From Antrodiella citrinella (taxonomy: Eukaryota > Basidiomycota > Agaricomycetes > Polyporales > Steccherinaceae): DNA of 64,000 bases. Positions within the stretch are counted from its first letter, which is position 1. The number at the start of each line of letters is the position of its first letter. Below the pieces are notes generated by a model, which saw only the letters and a program-made list of their open reading frames with translations, did no database searches and was not told where the DNA came from. Below, piece by piece: positions 1 through 12,532 of the stretch. The stretch spans positions 5,418 to 69,417 of the forward strand of contig SGPM01000072.1 of NCBI GenBank assembly GCA_004802725.1, given 5' to 3'. The position numbers and the translations under genes are program-made.

Positions 1-186
1 GTCGCCAGTTGGCANTGCCCGNACCNNNTACCGTTTCGAAGCATCGCACCATTGAACCAACTCACAACGGTGCATCAACTTCTACAGACTCTAGAGTCTC
101 ACCAGCAGTATCCGTTTATATAACCNACTGACCATAACCCTGGTCTCTNAACCGTTAACTTCCTTCTCTGTTTTTCGGTTTCGGAC

Positions 187-3100
187 ATGGCTGAACCACG
201 CACGGCTGGGAGGCAATNCCGAAAGCCTCTCCCCGAAGACGAGNTCGAGCTCAAACGTGCTAGGGGGGANATATCATGCGCGGAATGCCGAAGGTGTGCC
301 ATTCGGTTTCGTCGCTGTCAATTGACAGCCTGATTACTNCCCGACACTTATGGTACAGGTTGAAACTCAAATGCGACAAGAAGTTACCCTGCGGTTCATG
401 TGTACGCAGGGGATGTACGACAATTTGTCCAAATGGTGCGCTTGCGGAGCGTCGGTGTTNGTTGGTGTGTTGATCATGTTGTGATGTCGCAGGCACACTG
501 TCTGCTGGTCAGGGTACCAGGTACGTTGCTGCAGCGTCATGCCTCTTGCATCAGCTCACTTTTGAGGATTTAGATTCATCTTGGCAGATACGGATCAGCT
601 ACATCGAAAAATCGGAGAGATGAGTGGACGCATACGACAGCTGGAAGATGCGTTGGCTGTCTTCCAGTCGGGCATATCCAATGAAAGGCACCCACTTCTG
701 CGAGACGAGCTCCTTGGTATCAAATACGGTCCCGAAGTTCGCCGAAGGATTGAGGAGGAGGCAACGAGGAATAAGCTTGCAACTACAGTTGACGCCTTGG
801 GTACACTCACAGTAGGAGAACACGGAGAGACGAAATTCATCGGCAGATCTGGGGGCTCCGAGGTACGTCAGACTTGTTCCTTTACTTCTTGTAGACCAAG
901 TTCGATCAATGCGCTTCTTCTACGCAGACGTTGTTCTTAGTAAGTGGCGCTCCAAGTTAGACTCCCCTTTGAAACCCTTTCCTAAGTGTAAAATTTGTCT
1001 ACAGACCGTCGGTCAGCAAGCAGACGACTCCTCAGACAGTAGCGATGAGCAAGACGAACCAGATGCTGTCGAGCTTGACGATGATTTACAAAACATGTCA
1101 ATCACGTTCCCCCTCACCATTGTGCAAGACGGGACGGACGAGATCCTACATCGCTTGGAAGGAGAACTCCCTTCGCAGGAACGCGCATGGTCTTTGTGTG
1201 AGGCTTACCTCGCTCATCTTTCATGGTATTTCCGACCGATAAAGCGAGATGAACTCATCAACGAGATTCTCAGTCCAATCTACAAGACTGTCGGCGATCC
1301 AAATAACCATAGCGGGTACCACCCGAAGTCTGGATGTGGCGGCCGTTGCCCCCATCTTCTAGCTGTCCTGTTCAATATTCTGGCTCTTGGCGCATTGGTT
1401 GATCTCACGTTGCAACCGTGCAATAGCGAAGCCGAGAAGTACTATCGTCTTGGACGCGCATCATTGTCTCTGCGATCCATTCTTGACTCGCCAGAGTTCG
1501 AGACGGTACAGGCCGTGTCTTTGATGTCAGCGTATCACAGTTTGTGTTCCTCAAGACATTCGGTGGAAAGCGCCTGGTCGCTTGCTGCACTCGCGTGCAA
1601 GCTCGCGCAAGCAGTGCGTCGTCCGTCTCATACTCCCACAAGAAGCATCTAGATGACTTCCCTCTCCTCTTTAGCTTGGTCTTCGTGAGTGCTGCTTTCT
1701 GTCCATCCATTCAGATGACGTCCGTTGCTTACGATCTCGTCGTTCCTTCCTGCAGATCGTGATAGTGCAGGGCGGGGTTTGGATCGTCAGGTCATCGATC
1801 GCCGAAGGAATCTATTCTGGGAAACATTCATATTTGAGGCTGGCCATGTGGGGACTCTCTTGCATTTTGTGCAGTGACTTACTCACGTTCTAACAGTGTA
1901 TGGCCCTTGGTCGTCCACCAGCTGCGTCTCGACTGCATATTGACTGTGCTTTACCTGCCGACGAGGAGGCGTCTTTGGACGAAGATGGAAAACCCCTAGA
2001 AGGCTGTGTGTGACTTTCAACCGGCATCACATATGAGACAAGATAGATCTAGCTCACCTCGACAGATTGGCATTGGAAACTCGCCTTCACAGAGTCCATC
2101 GTGATGCACGCTCACGATGTCCTACTTGCTGCGGAAACACCGGACTATGAGAAGATTCTCGACCTCGACCGGAGAATTCGTGAACTAGCCGTACCGAAGG
2201 TCAAGCTTTACCCCAAACAGGATGATGAAGAATATCATAACGCTGGCTTATGCATGCAGGGCTATCTCATGTCGCAGCTGGGTTCTGTCGGTTCGTCGCC
2301 ATTATATATAATCCTCATACTCTATGTTTGCTTACGTTGTCCATCTGAATAGTCATGTTGGCGATACACCGGACATTTTTCACTCAAGCGTTGTTGGATC
2401 GTCCTACCAACCCTCTCAAGAGTCTGTATGCGCCTTCATTTCTCGCTGCTAATCGATGCGCGTCCGTCTTGATCAAGTCGTATCTCCACCATTACGACCG
2501 CTTCCCCAGCTTGTGCGGAAGGTTTTGGACCTTATGGACGCATGCGTTCAGTGCTTGTGTATGTTCCCCATGGAAAATGAACTGAAGCGTGGCTGACCAT
2601 ACCGCCGGTCGCAGTTGATACTGGGTGCTACCGTTACAAGGTGTCCTGAATCGACAATTGCGCCGACTTCGCTGATAGAGCTTGACCTTGCCGTGGATCT
2701 ATTCAAGAAAGGGTCTAGGTATTCTAAAAGGGCTCGTCAAGCGTTGGTAAGTTTTCTTTTCTTCTCTGGGATCCTCGTCGTATTTGACAATACCACAGCC
2801 TATGCTCATTACCATACGAGCGAAGGCCACCAAATCATATCAACAGTTTCGCAGCCAGCACATCTCGCCGTCGTTGGATGTGCACCTACATGTACTAGGT
2901 CCTGAATGCCTTGCAATATTCGGGGGCCAAACCCGCGTTATGTCGAGCAAACTCCTTTCACGCAAGCCTCCGAAAATCAAGAAAAATCGGGCCAATAGTC
3001 CACGGTGTCAGGATAGTCAAGGTAGACTTTCCTCGTCGGACACGAGCACCGGTGTCTCTCCCGAGGATACTCCTGCACCCTCCGGTGAAAGCTCTGGCTG

Positions 3101-3653
3101 TGTCCCGCAGAACGTATGGGATATATTGGACGATGTGAACCCCGCGCTGGTGGACTACCTCTCGCTCTTTCCATCCTCCGTGGCTTTGGTGGATGAGGAG
3201 TCCACACTCGCCGACGAACCGATGTCGTTCTCCCCGTCTCTCACACAATCCGACCTGTTCGCTTTCGCACATCCGTTCCCGCAAGAGGCTGGTCCTTCGT
3301 CATCTTCGGCCTTCTCGCAATCATCTCACATGATGGACGTTGTGCTCCCTCATGCGCCACAGCCCTTCTCCACGTCTCCGACAGATGTGCACATGCAAGC
3401 TCAGCAGCACGATATCTTTATCCCTTCCGCCGATAACGGTTTTGCACAGGTGATGGGAGAGAATGGGATGGTGGACACGAATGGATGGTCCAGTGGCTTC
3501 GCCAGCATTCCAGGGGCCAACGTGGGCGTCGGGTACGAGGAAAACATGCCTCTCGGCGGTGACCATGCAATGTTGGACGAGCAGTGGATGAGTTTGATGC
3601 GCGATATAGGTCTGCTCGCACCCGGTGATACATGCGATGCTGAGAATCAGTAG
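187..3653 (+). CDS. Zn2Cys6 fungal transcription factor
   Basis: Nuclear DNA-binding regulator of the fungal binuclear zinc-cluster class. The ATG at 187 opens a short exon that is spliced at 294-358, completing the cysteine pattern C-x2-C-x6-C-x5-C-x2-C-x8-C (starting CAECRR, then LKLKCDKKLPCGSC). A coiled-coil-like stretch follows near 590-660 (QLHRKIGEMSGRIRQLEDAL), then an acidic Ser/Asp patch near 1030. The middle carries fungal_trans domain signatures: a short exon reading LGL, an exon containing RRRNLFWETFIFEA, and one containing ALGRPPAASRLHIDC. The C-terminus, after 2940, is Ser/Pro-rich and looks like an activation region. The gene has about nine introns and ends at TAG 3651-3653. 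Several N bases lie in the first 460 bp. The regulated pathway cannot be told; the nearest gene on the same strand is the reductase 1.9 kb downstream. Confidence 0.93.
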
Positions 3654-5510
3654 AAGCCGAACGGGCTCCATATTTTGGGTGTGACTGAGGGGAAGGTTTG
3701 AGGTTACTAATGTGTTTGAGTGTTTTCTCAATTTGTCACATTCCTGCGCGGCATGTAAGCTTAGTACATCTAATAATGTTCTTCTAGATTGAGTACAGTT
3801 GTAGTTCGGGGATCATCCATACCACCAATATATCGGTCGAAACAGTGAGTAGATCGTGGCTTCAAGTTCTTGTGCTAGAGAGGGCTGCACGCAGGGTGAC
3901 TTGCCATGGCCATTTGCCACGCAGTACGGTGTATGGATTGATCTGGTTGGGTGGCCAAGAGATGCTCTGTTGTGGTCATCTGTTACTACGAAAGTTATCT
4001 CATTTGGTCGAATGCACGGGCACTGCACTTGAGTGAATCAAGCAATAGAATCTCAAATGCGCGCTGTTCCCGCACTGGATGACGGAGGACGACCTTCAAG
4101 AGAGATTCATATTGTTTCAAAGATGATTGTAGCATTCATATGGCCGAACGCAGGTAAGTGTATAGTCAGTTCTGCATCTCGATCGCTGTGCTGATATCGA
4201 TGAGTAGTACGTCGTGTACAGTCGACGAGTTAAACGTTGAGCTCTATGCGCCCTCCTCCTATGGCCCTGCAGCCGACTCACTGCATTTCTTCCGCTGTCT
4301 TGTGGTCTCGAGGCTGGTCGTGGAGGCGTAGTACTCTTACTTACTGTCATCGATAATCTGTGGATGCCGATAGTGGCCGACTCATGTATGCCATCCGATG
4401 AATATCTGTTGAAAGGAAAACGTGCGGGAACGAATTGACGAGTTGTAAAAAAGTTACATTCTGCATAGGGGGATGTGTACAAAGAGCAGCAGGTTACTCT
4501 GTGCATGGTACAATGACCAGGGCCCCTACTCGTCTCTCCGTCGCATATCCGAGACTGCCTTGGGAGACTACATACTGTGCTTCAAACAGACTCTGCCTAT
4601 AGTCTGCAGGTGCATCCGAGTGTCGCTCGCCTGTTTGGGAGGTAAATAAAGAGAGTGGTGTTGCGAGGTGACAGAAGGAGTGCAGAAACAAAGAGGGATG
4701 TGTGGCGAGAGATCTTGGATGGGACGACCACCGTGACTCAGACTACGCGACGAATTTTCCATTCACAAATAAATCAGATTTAAATCAAGTTTATACGAGC
4801 CAATGCGCCCGGTGCGAGTGAGTCCCAGGTGAGTCCTTCCTCTAGCCTCTCTGCAGCTCAACTGACACTTCCATGCTTACAAACGACGCAGACAGAGACG
4901 ATCGCTGCGCGCAACGTCCTCTCCGACGACTCGACCACACGGACGATGCCGACGAGTCTGCGGGTCCGACGACGAGTCAGAGTCAGAGACTCAGAGTTCC
5001 TCGAATCCAGACTACGTGTTCAGTTGAAATTGTTGATGCTGCTGACTGAGATTTGGGGTCTCACCTCGGTCTCGTCGCCCCATCATCGCTATTCTTTCTC
5101 AAGCTTTTCGTCGTATGTGACGGTACGTCTACTATACTTTCTATGTCATACATTTTTGTTTATCTTTTGTTTCATAGTTTATCGCTTTCGTGTCGCTGCG
5201 CATTCCCTTGATGGTGATCGTATTGCGTGTGACTTGGTCAGCTTCGCATATGAACGGCGATCGGTCGAGGATGACGCAGAACGAGGTGCTATTGCGACAA
5301 CACGAGCATGAGCAGACGTTGGTTGGTACTGTGTGAACGCCACGTATGGCTTCATTGCAGGTCTAGCGTCGCTGGCTTTTCAGACTTCGGTGTTGGTGCT
5401 TATTGCGAGCTCATTCAACCCGAGCTCGCATTAATAACTACACAGTCTACACTCAGTCACCTACTGTTCTCCATTAGGCTCTAGTCTTACTGTGTGGCGT
5501 CCGTTGTTCG
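3654..5510. other. Intergenic stretch with weak coding potential
   Basis: No recognised gene. The only coding-like signal is a plus-strand frame at about 4829-5125. It could splice through a GTACGT donor near 5123 and a CATAG acceptor near 5178 into a hydrophobic stretch (FIAFVSLRIPLMVIVLRVTW) ending near 5334. Another frame over 4890-5050 is equally open and the first frame lacks a clear start, so I do not call a gene. Part of this stretch should be promoter for the reductase downstream. Confidence 0.4.
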
Positions 5511-5518
5511 TATAAATA
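5511..5518 (+). promoter_or_regulatory. TATA box of the MDR reductase gene
   Basis: TATAAATA follows a pyrimidine-rich stretch and lies 15 bp before a first in-frame ATG (5526) but 114 bp before a second one (5625). A TATA-directed start some 25-35 bp downstream would fall after the first ATG, which favours initiation at 5625. Confidence 0.55.
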
Positions 5519-5624
5519 CGTCCCTATGAAGACCTTCCTCCTCTCACTCGCCTTCGCCCTAGTCTTCCTAGCCTACCAACCTCAGTACTTCACCCAATTC
5601 ATCGCTTCCCTTTTGACCACCACC

Positions 5625-6923
5625 ATGTCTACCGCAATTGTACCGACGACCCAACTCGCCCTCTTCATCCAGACTCCCAAAGGTGCTTGGGTGGTGAAGG
5701 AGCACGTCGTACCTACACCCGAGTCCGGCGAAGTCCTCACGCGCGTCGAGGCGGCGGGGCTCAACCCCGTCGACTGGAAGGTCCACGATTACGACTTTGG
5801 CGTGTCGGGGTACCCCGCTGTAGTTGGCACCGACATTGCCGGCGTCGTCGTCGCTATCGGGGCGGGTGTACAGAACGTGCAAGTCGGAGATCGAGTGTGA
5901 GTGTGTTTGTGTGTTGTGAGGGTATTGGGTGCTGACGAGTGTGGGTTGTCCTGTATAGATTGTACCAGGGCCTGAGGACCTTGAGGCGAGCTGCGTTCCA
6001 GCACTACTCCGTCTCCCCGGCAGCGATCGTAGCCAAGGTAATAAAATACTTACTCCCAGTTTGTGCGCGTCTTGACCACCGCGTCCTGAATGTAGATCCC
6101 TTCCCAATTGTCCTTCGACCAAGCCGCGACGATCCCAGTCGCAGCCGCCACAGCAGCAGTCGGACTGTACTCACCCAACGCTGCGCAGAGCGCGACTCTG
6201 ACCGCCCCTTGGGCTGAGGGCGGGCTCGGCAAGTATGCCGGCCAGCCTATCCTCATCCTCGGTGGCTCCTCTGCTGTCGGTCAAGCCGGTAAGCCACCCA
6301 ACATCACCAAAACGTACACTCAACTGATCACGCTCTCCGCACCACCAGTCATTCAATTCGCCAAGCTCTCCGGGTTCTCGCCCATCATCACCACCGTCTC
6401 GCCCTCCAACTTCGCTCTCACCACTTCCCTCGGAGCGACGCATCCCCTGGACCGCAACGCGCCCCTCACTGCCGCCTCTCTTGCGGCCGTCACCTCCAAG
6501 CCCATCACGCTCATCTTCGACGCTGTTTCGTCGTCCGAGACTCAGTCTACTGCTTACGGGTTGCTAGGCGAGGGAGGGGTCCTGGCGATCGTGCTCGCTG
6601 CGGCTATCCCGGAGAAAGACAGGGTCGATGGGAAGAGGATCGTCAATCCGCGTGGGAGCGCGCCAGATCAGGGCACGTTTGGGGAGGAACTGTATAAGCA
6701 TCTCGGGGCGTATTTGGAGAAGGGGGAGTTGAAGGTGCGTGTACTCGTGCTTCAGTGTGTCAGGGGGCAATGATTGCTGATTGGGTTGTCGGAATAGCCG
6801 AACAAAGTCCAGTACGTTCCTGGTGGGCTGGCGAGCATCCCCGACGCGTTGGACAGGCTGCGCAAGGGGCTGGTCAGTGGATCTAAGTTAGTCGTGCGTC
6901 CTAGTGAGACCACCACTGCTTGA
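5625..6923 (+). CDS. Medium-chain dehydrogenase/reductase (quinone/enoyl reductase-like)
   Basis: Predicted cytosolic NAD(P)H-dependent oxidoreductase of the MDR superfamily. Five exons, with introns 5897-5958, 6038-6095, 6289-6348 and 6735-6797, give 351 residues, the usual length. The N-terminal GroES-like fold shows AAGLNPVDWKVHDYDFG and YPAVVGTDIAGVVVAIG. The Rossmann part shows QPILILGGSSAVGQ followed by VIQFAKLSGF. The C-terminus ends VPGGLASIPDALDRLRKGLV plus a short tail. The catalytic zinc ligands of alcohol dehydrogenases are not visible, so it is probably a zinc-independent reductase like fungal trans-acting enoyl reductases or zeta-crystallin relatives. An in-frame ATG at 5526 would add 33 hydrophobic residues resembling a signal anchor, but the TATA box sits only 15 bp before it. 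The substrate is unknown, and no polyketide synthase is nearby. Confidence 0.9.
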
Positions 6924-7164
6924 GTTCTGCCAGCGGTAAAATAGTTCGTTACGCCACGGATAGATGATATGTTTTTAGCTTGTAAGATGGAAGGACCCAC
7001 TTGTGAGTAAATAAATAAGATTGAACTGACTCGAGTCTTGACGACATAATGGAATGGCCCTCAGCAAATACAATGTACAAACCCTGATATACATTACACA
7101 TCGATAATCCACTGATCATGTCGCATATAGCTGGTGATATACACGCTAATCGGAGAATTGTAGA

Positions 7165-10100
7165 TTACAATTGGGACGTTCCCATGATGACTTCGGCAGC
7201 TAGAAGTTGTTAAAAAAAACCTATCATCAGATCGAGTAAACAATACTGGCAGGAGCAAAACACGACTTACCATACTCGCCAATGGCATACACGACACCTG
7301 TTACATAGACTTCAGCAAGGTGATATCATCCGATTACTAGTCCAAGGACTCACTCATAGGATGAGACGCTACGTGGATCGGAATGATAGACAGGTCGGCC
7401 ACGCGGATATTGGTTGTACCGTAGACCTAACAACCTACGTTAGCAATACGGCATTCACCGGCAGCAGCGCGGAGCCCATACCTTGAGTTGTGGATCCACA
7501 ACACCGCCTTTGTCCCTCGGCATCATGGAGCAGGTGCAGGCGATATCTGCGTATGACTATAAGCTCATTTTATGAGAGAGACAATCGAATAACGTACGCC
7601 ACGGCGTTCCGATCGTGCTCGCAATCCACTCTACAAGCAAAGTCAACACGGTCATATGCTTTGACAGAAATTGAACAGACCTCTAATTTGTTCGTCGGTT
7701 TGGACATCCGGTCCTGGAAGGAGCTCACGGGCTGCCGGGCGCGCCGCGTTAAAGTCAGTGGACAGGAAACAAGACAAAAATAAGCACCCACTGACCAATG
7801 ATCTCTTTGAGCGGACTGGTGGATGCAAGTCTCCTTGATAAATGAACTTGTTCAACCATGATATCCAGATCTGAATGATACTGTGAGATTGTATATGACT
7901 CGTTGAATGACTAGACTCCGCTTACCAGCCGTGATCTCGAGATAGTGAGGATCATATTCAGGATCTTCGAGAGGGTCGTTGGATATTGCATGCTTTCCGA
8001 CTCGAGCATGAGCACGGGCGACAACGTGCATAAGCTAAACTAGACTTACGATAGTACCCCTTGACAGGGCGTTATTCAATATATTTAATAACGTGATGTA
8101 CTTCTTTCCTTTGCCGGTACGATCTACATATACGCTTCATGAGCTAAAGAGCGCGTGAGATACGAACGGCGACGTACTGGGCATCGAGAAATATCCTTTC
8201 AGCAGAAGGATTTCCGTGCCTGGAATCTTTTTGTCGATACGATCCAATCGGATCCTGTATTGCGCTTGCACCTCGGGGGAGTACGAGTACCAATGCTTTA
8301 AGATATGTTCTTTCGCCCTTTGGTAGACTTTCGGAGCATTTGGCGACACCAGCTCTGGAGGAACGCACAAGATATTTGTCAAACCGGAGGTGTGTATACC
8401 AGCGCCGGTCGAGCTGGCAGGTAAGCATAGAACAAAACCTGTGGTAAGAAAGGATCACTTACTGCAGTCTGATATGTTCCGCTGCTACTTTCGGGTCGCG
8501 AAGGATGTCCGACGTGTCGTACGGCACATCGTCCTTGAGTTCTAATAGCAGTCTCAGGTTAGTCTACTACGAGCCTCTACAGAAAGGATCTCGCACCGAA
8601 ACTCATTGCATTACAGACATGATCTTGTACGTTGGTACCGACACCATTCAGATCGACTTGGACGGGGACGTTGATCTTCTCCAGGACCTCCTTCCTACCA
8701 ATGCCCGACAGCTCTAGAATATGCGCCGATTTGAGGGCACTGTTGAACACAAGCAAGCGTTACGAGTTGAAAGCTGTTGGAGCGACAAAATTGACGTACC
8801 CCGCACAGACAATCACCTCTTTGTTTGCATGCACGACATATTTCTTTCCACCGTGGAAGAATTCAACACCTGTTGCTGTGACGAAGCCGCTGTGAGCCTT
8901 CTGTGTGATAGCACGGGCGACGAGTGCATTGAGAAGCACGGTGAAGTTCGGACGGTCCCGGTGAGGCAAGTAATAAGCCTGAAATATTGTCAATATAGAG
9001 ATTATGAGCTGTAGACAAAGCATGTACGGTAGCGGAATAAGAGCGTGTGTGGGTCACCAAATCGTAAGCGTTAGGTGCCATCCAAACACCTGTGATCTGT
9101 TGTCAAGATAAAACGTGTGAGCACTATTCAATACCAAGGTCGATATAGAGTAACATACGTCTCCGCCAAACTGTGAATTCAGATGAGTCATTTGCCACCA
9201 AGGAATGATGAAATATTGCGTACCGGATCGCGAGCTACAGGAATGCCGGCCTTTTTGAAAGCCTAAACCACTTATCAATGGATGTATAATTGTGTATTTC
9301 CTCATGACTGTACCTCAAGTACGATGAACTCGAGTTCATTCTCGCCAGGGGGGAACGATATTTTGAGAGGGCCATGAGTGCCTAATTTCCGAGCTGCCTG
9401 CCAATGGGTGTCGAATCTTGCATCCGGCTGAGAGGGTGGAACGTAACTGTGGCAAATTGTGTGGTCAAGAACTCTTCAGAATGATCGAAAGAAGATCACT
9501 TCGTACCCTTCGACCTTGCACAAGAGCCGCTCCAGATGTTTAGAATTCCACCCTGGGTTCCCGAGGCGTTCGAAGTCTAATACGTGTGAGCTAACTCGCA
9601 GACTACAGAACAGATCACAAACCGTCAACGCAGTCACTAGACGGCCTCATGTAAATCATGAAGTTAATCCCGGACGATCCACCGAGGCCCTTGCCGCTAC
9701 AACAAACATTGTCAGTGCTCTTGTTCGGTATTAAAGACACCAGCTACTCACCAATGCCATACGATCTGGTTGTTCGCAGCGTGGCTCTGCTCACTCTGTT
9801 AATTGAGTCGCTGGTTATAAGCGTAGTAAGTACATATGTAGAAAACTACACACAGTCTTGCGGCCCCACGAGTACGCGTCATTTCCGAAATGAGCACCAT
9901 AGGAAGCTGGGCGAACTGACAAGTCCAGAAAATATCAGCGTCCCAAGTTGTGATAAGGCATAAAAACGACAGACGGATATTTGCGTCGCTTGTGTTATCG
10001 TTTCCTGCTTCCAGGACAAGGACGGAGTTGTGAGGATCTTCGGTGAGCCTGCTTGCCAGAGTGAGTCCTGCGGTCTGACCAGAATTGTTTGGTCATTCGG

Positions 10101-10250
10101 ATGAATTCGAACGGGTTGTGAGACTTACCCCACCACCTGTAGATTCGAGCTGATCAGTACTAGTACTAGCAAGAGGTAACTGTGGATGCACTTACCGATC
10201 ACGATGTAGTCAAACGAGCCCTTGGCCAGAACATCTTCCAAAGCGGACAT
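7165..10250 (-). CDS. GMC oxidoreductase (aryl-alcohol/alcohol oxidase-like)
   Basis: FAD-dependent oxidase or dehydrogenase of the glucose-methanol-choline family. The start at 10250 reads MSALEDVLAKGSFDYIVIG, then after an intron GQTAGLTLASRLTEDPHNSV and LVLEAG, which is the ADP-binding FAD motif. The middle contains VTATGVEFFHGGKKYVVHAN and VIVCAG. Near the C-terminus both catalytic positions survive: a His in TPWHIACTCSMM (7490-7590, split by an intron) and a second His in IIPIHVASHPM (about 7350-7400). The protein ends YAIGEY-AAEVIMG and stops at 7165-7167. There are many short introns, probably more than ten, and I did not fix all boundaries. There is no signal peptide: the FAD motif begins within about 15 residues of the start. 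An intracellular or peroxisomal alcohol oxidase-like role is therefore more likely than a secreted aryl-alcohol oxidase. The substrate is not inferable. Confidence 0.9.
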
Positions 10251-10304
10251 GTGAATCTTCGGAAAAGCAGAAAACCTGGAGGGGTAGAGGATAGAACTAG
10301 TCTT

Positions 10305-10331
10305 AAGACGGTATCAAGACGATACCGTCTT
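10305..10331. repeat. Perfect 11-bp inverted repeat upstream of the GMC gene
   Basis: AAGACGGTATC, then AAGAC, then GATACCGTCTT: an uninterrupted hairpin or palindromic site 55 bp upstream of the GMC start codon. It could be an operator for a dimeric regulator or chance. Confidence 0.6.
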
Positions 10332-12532
10332 ATATTAGAGACGGACGGACTGCGATATGACATACGAGTGCCTCCTGTTTCGTATCGTCCCGTTCAGGTT
10401 ACAGTCCCGATTGTTGATGGGTAGTGGTGGCGCAGGAGCTCCGACTCGGGGCGTCCGGGCATTGCCGAACGGCGCCTTCAATCCACAGACACGCTGGCTA
10501 AGCCCATCTTCGGGATCTTCGGTGAAGGAGGGCGTATGTGGTACGTGAGTGTAGCTCTTCTTGTTAGAAATCCGCACTCATCTTGAGAAAATCTTTAGAC
10601 CGTACTATCCTTGATGATACCCAACTTGAATACGATACGTTGAGCAACGTGAAGTGTGAGTTGAACGAGGGTCGGGGAGAAAGAAATGGTGCGTAGTTTC
10701 AGCTCTTCTCATGCCAGATTGCGCATCCGCAGCCTTGTACAGGCATTTGAGTTTTGTCTCTCATGTATGCACTTGCAACTGTCAACACCGACCGTACCTG
10801 GCTTCGTCCTGTCGTCAAATTGTTTCCTAGACGAACGCTCCCTCACCCACACCCTCCGCTGCCATCGCAGAGTGCGTACGGCAAAGACAGGCCTTTCAAT
10901 ACTGCTTCAAGTGTGTTGTCTATCCAGTAGAAACGTTTCCTGCCCGTTCAGTCAGGATTTGCTGGGATAATGCCTGTATGTAAGCTTTATTCGTCTCTTG
11001 CTCTATGTCCCGCTGTTTGTACCGTCCTAGATTCCTCGTCATCTCGCCACAAGTCCCCCTTATGGTGGTTCTTGGTCTTGCCCATTCACGATGCGGGCCT
11101 CCCCATCAAATGTCGATGGTGAGAGTGTATTACATGAGTTTCTCAGGTAAGTTTGTGTGTGCTGTATTTCCTGGTACTCGTAGCTCACAGTCGCTACTAT
11201 CTTTGAGAGGCACCTCGATGTCTTCATGGCCGACAAATGCGCTGACAGGAATGGACTCAGTCGTCGTACCGTGTACACCGCGCATGCGTATACGTCGCCG
11301 TCGTCATGATCATGTCCCTCAGTCATTGAATGTCACGCGGCATCTTGTCGTCCAGACGATGAGGCTTAAACAACATTATGGATGGACGGATGGATGGAGA
11401 GGGCATAGAGTAGCTGAACCTGGTGGATGGGTACGTCGCGTTCTCGACGATGTCGTTGACCTTCCATCTCACGTGTTCGTCGCTCGATTAACAGCCAGGC
11501 GGAGTGTATCCCGCCGTTCCATTTGTCTTCACCCCGTTATCTGCGTATCTTCTTGGGTCTTACCTGTATTTTCAGCGTTGAATATTCTCCCAAGCAGCTA
11601 TTGCATTGTCGTCAAAGGAGACAGGTCGGAACGGTACGCACAGCGCCCCACGACAGATGTTGACCTGAGTCTCCACGACACCGCGCTCTTACGCTCCGGT
11701 ACGCTGCAGGTCGTTCGTCATGCTGATTTGTGTGGGCTATCTCAAGTTCCGCATTGAAAATATGTCGTCCTAGACATGCATGCCGCCTCGATGACTCCTG
11801 ACTATCGCCTTCAAACCCACAACGTACACGTCATGTTAAATTTTGTGGCATAGATACGCCTGAGGTTTGTGTACTCGCTGAATTGAACTTGTATCTAGCC
11901 GTGGACGCCCCTTGCCCAATCTCCTCGCATGTTCAAGCATAGAACTGCGTCTCTCGATGTGCTGCGAGCTCGTGGGATGGTAAGTGTGGAATCCGGTCTT
12001 CGTGTGGTTCCGCATTCACTCGGTGATAATCAGCGTGAGCATCACGGCTTCGAAGGTTTGGGTGGCTGTACTTACTTGTTGATTGTCCAATACAGACACC
12101 ACAGTTATCATTCAATAAAGGGGGGCGACACAACGCGGAGGATCGGATGTATGCCAGCTCGTTTCATTCCCTCGATTTTCTCAATCATATTGTCATTACC
12201 GCTAAGTTGTCCTCGTGCAATTGCTTGGATGACAGTCAGACCAATTCACGGAACGAAGATGAGCTCGAAACGGGTGTCATGGCCGCATTCCCTAGACGTC
12301 TTCGTCATACGGGGCGGAGCAGGCCAAACATGAGGAAGATAAGAAAAACGAACGAATATGTACCAAGTGAAGTACACCAAATAATGTCTACATGGGTGAG
12401 TTGAATGAGCTGGAATCCTGTGCCTTCTAAACGTGACTATGATCACGTAGAAGAACGGGCAATCAGTGAAGTTTCCCTCTTGAAACGGAAGTGGTTTATA
12501 CATACATGTCATTCGCGATCGTATAGGTTCTC
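10332..12532. other. 2.2-kb gene-poor stretch
   Basis: I see no recognisable protein. A 250-codon plus-strand open frame exists at 11005-11757, but its composition (Arg/Ser/Val-rich, no domain, no partner exons) does not look like a real protein. A GGATGGACGGATGGATGG-type run lies near 11380. Confidence 0.45.

Noticed and set aside
5526..5624. Signal peptide on the MDR reductase
   Set aside because: The TATA-to-ATG distance makes the first ATG unlikely to be in most transcripts, and MDR reductases of this type are cytosolic.
187..10250. Secondary-metabolite cluster (regulator, enoyl reductase-like MDR, GMC oxidase)
   Set aside because: The mixture is suggestive, but there is no synthase, cyclase, P450 or transporter nearby and the intergenic gaps are large; a cluster cannot be supported.
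11005..11757. 250-codon open frame on the plus strand
   Set aside because: Long but without domain, compatible exons or plausible composition; isolated in a gene-poor stretch. Kept only as a note under the intergenic entry.
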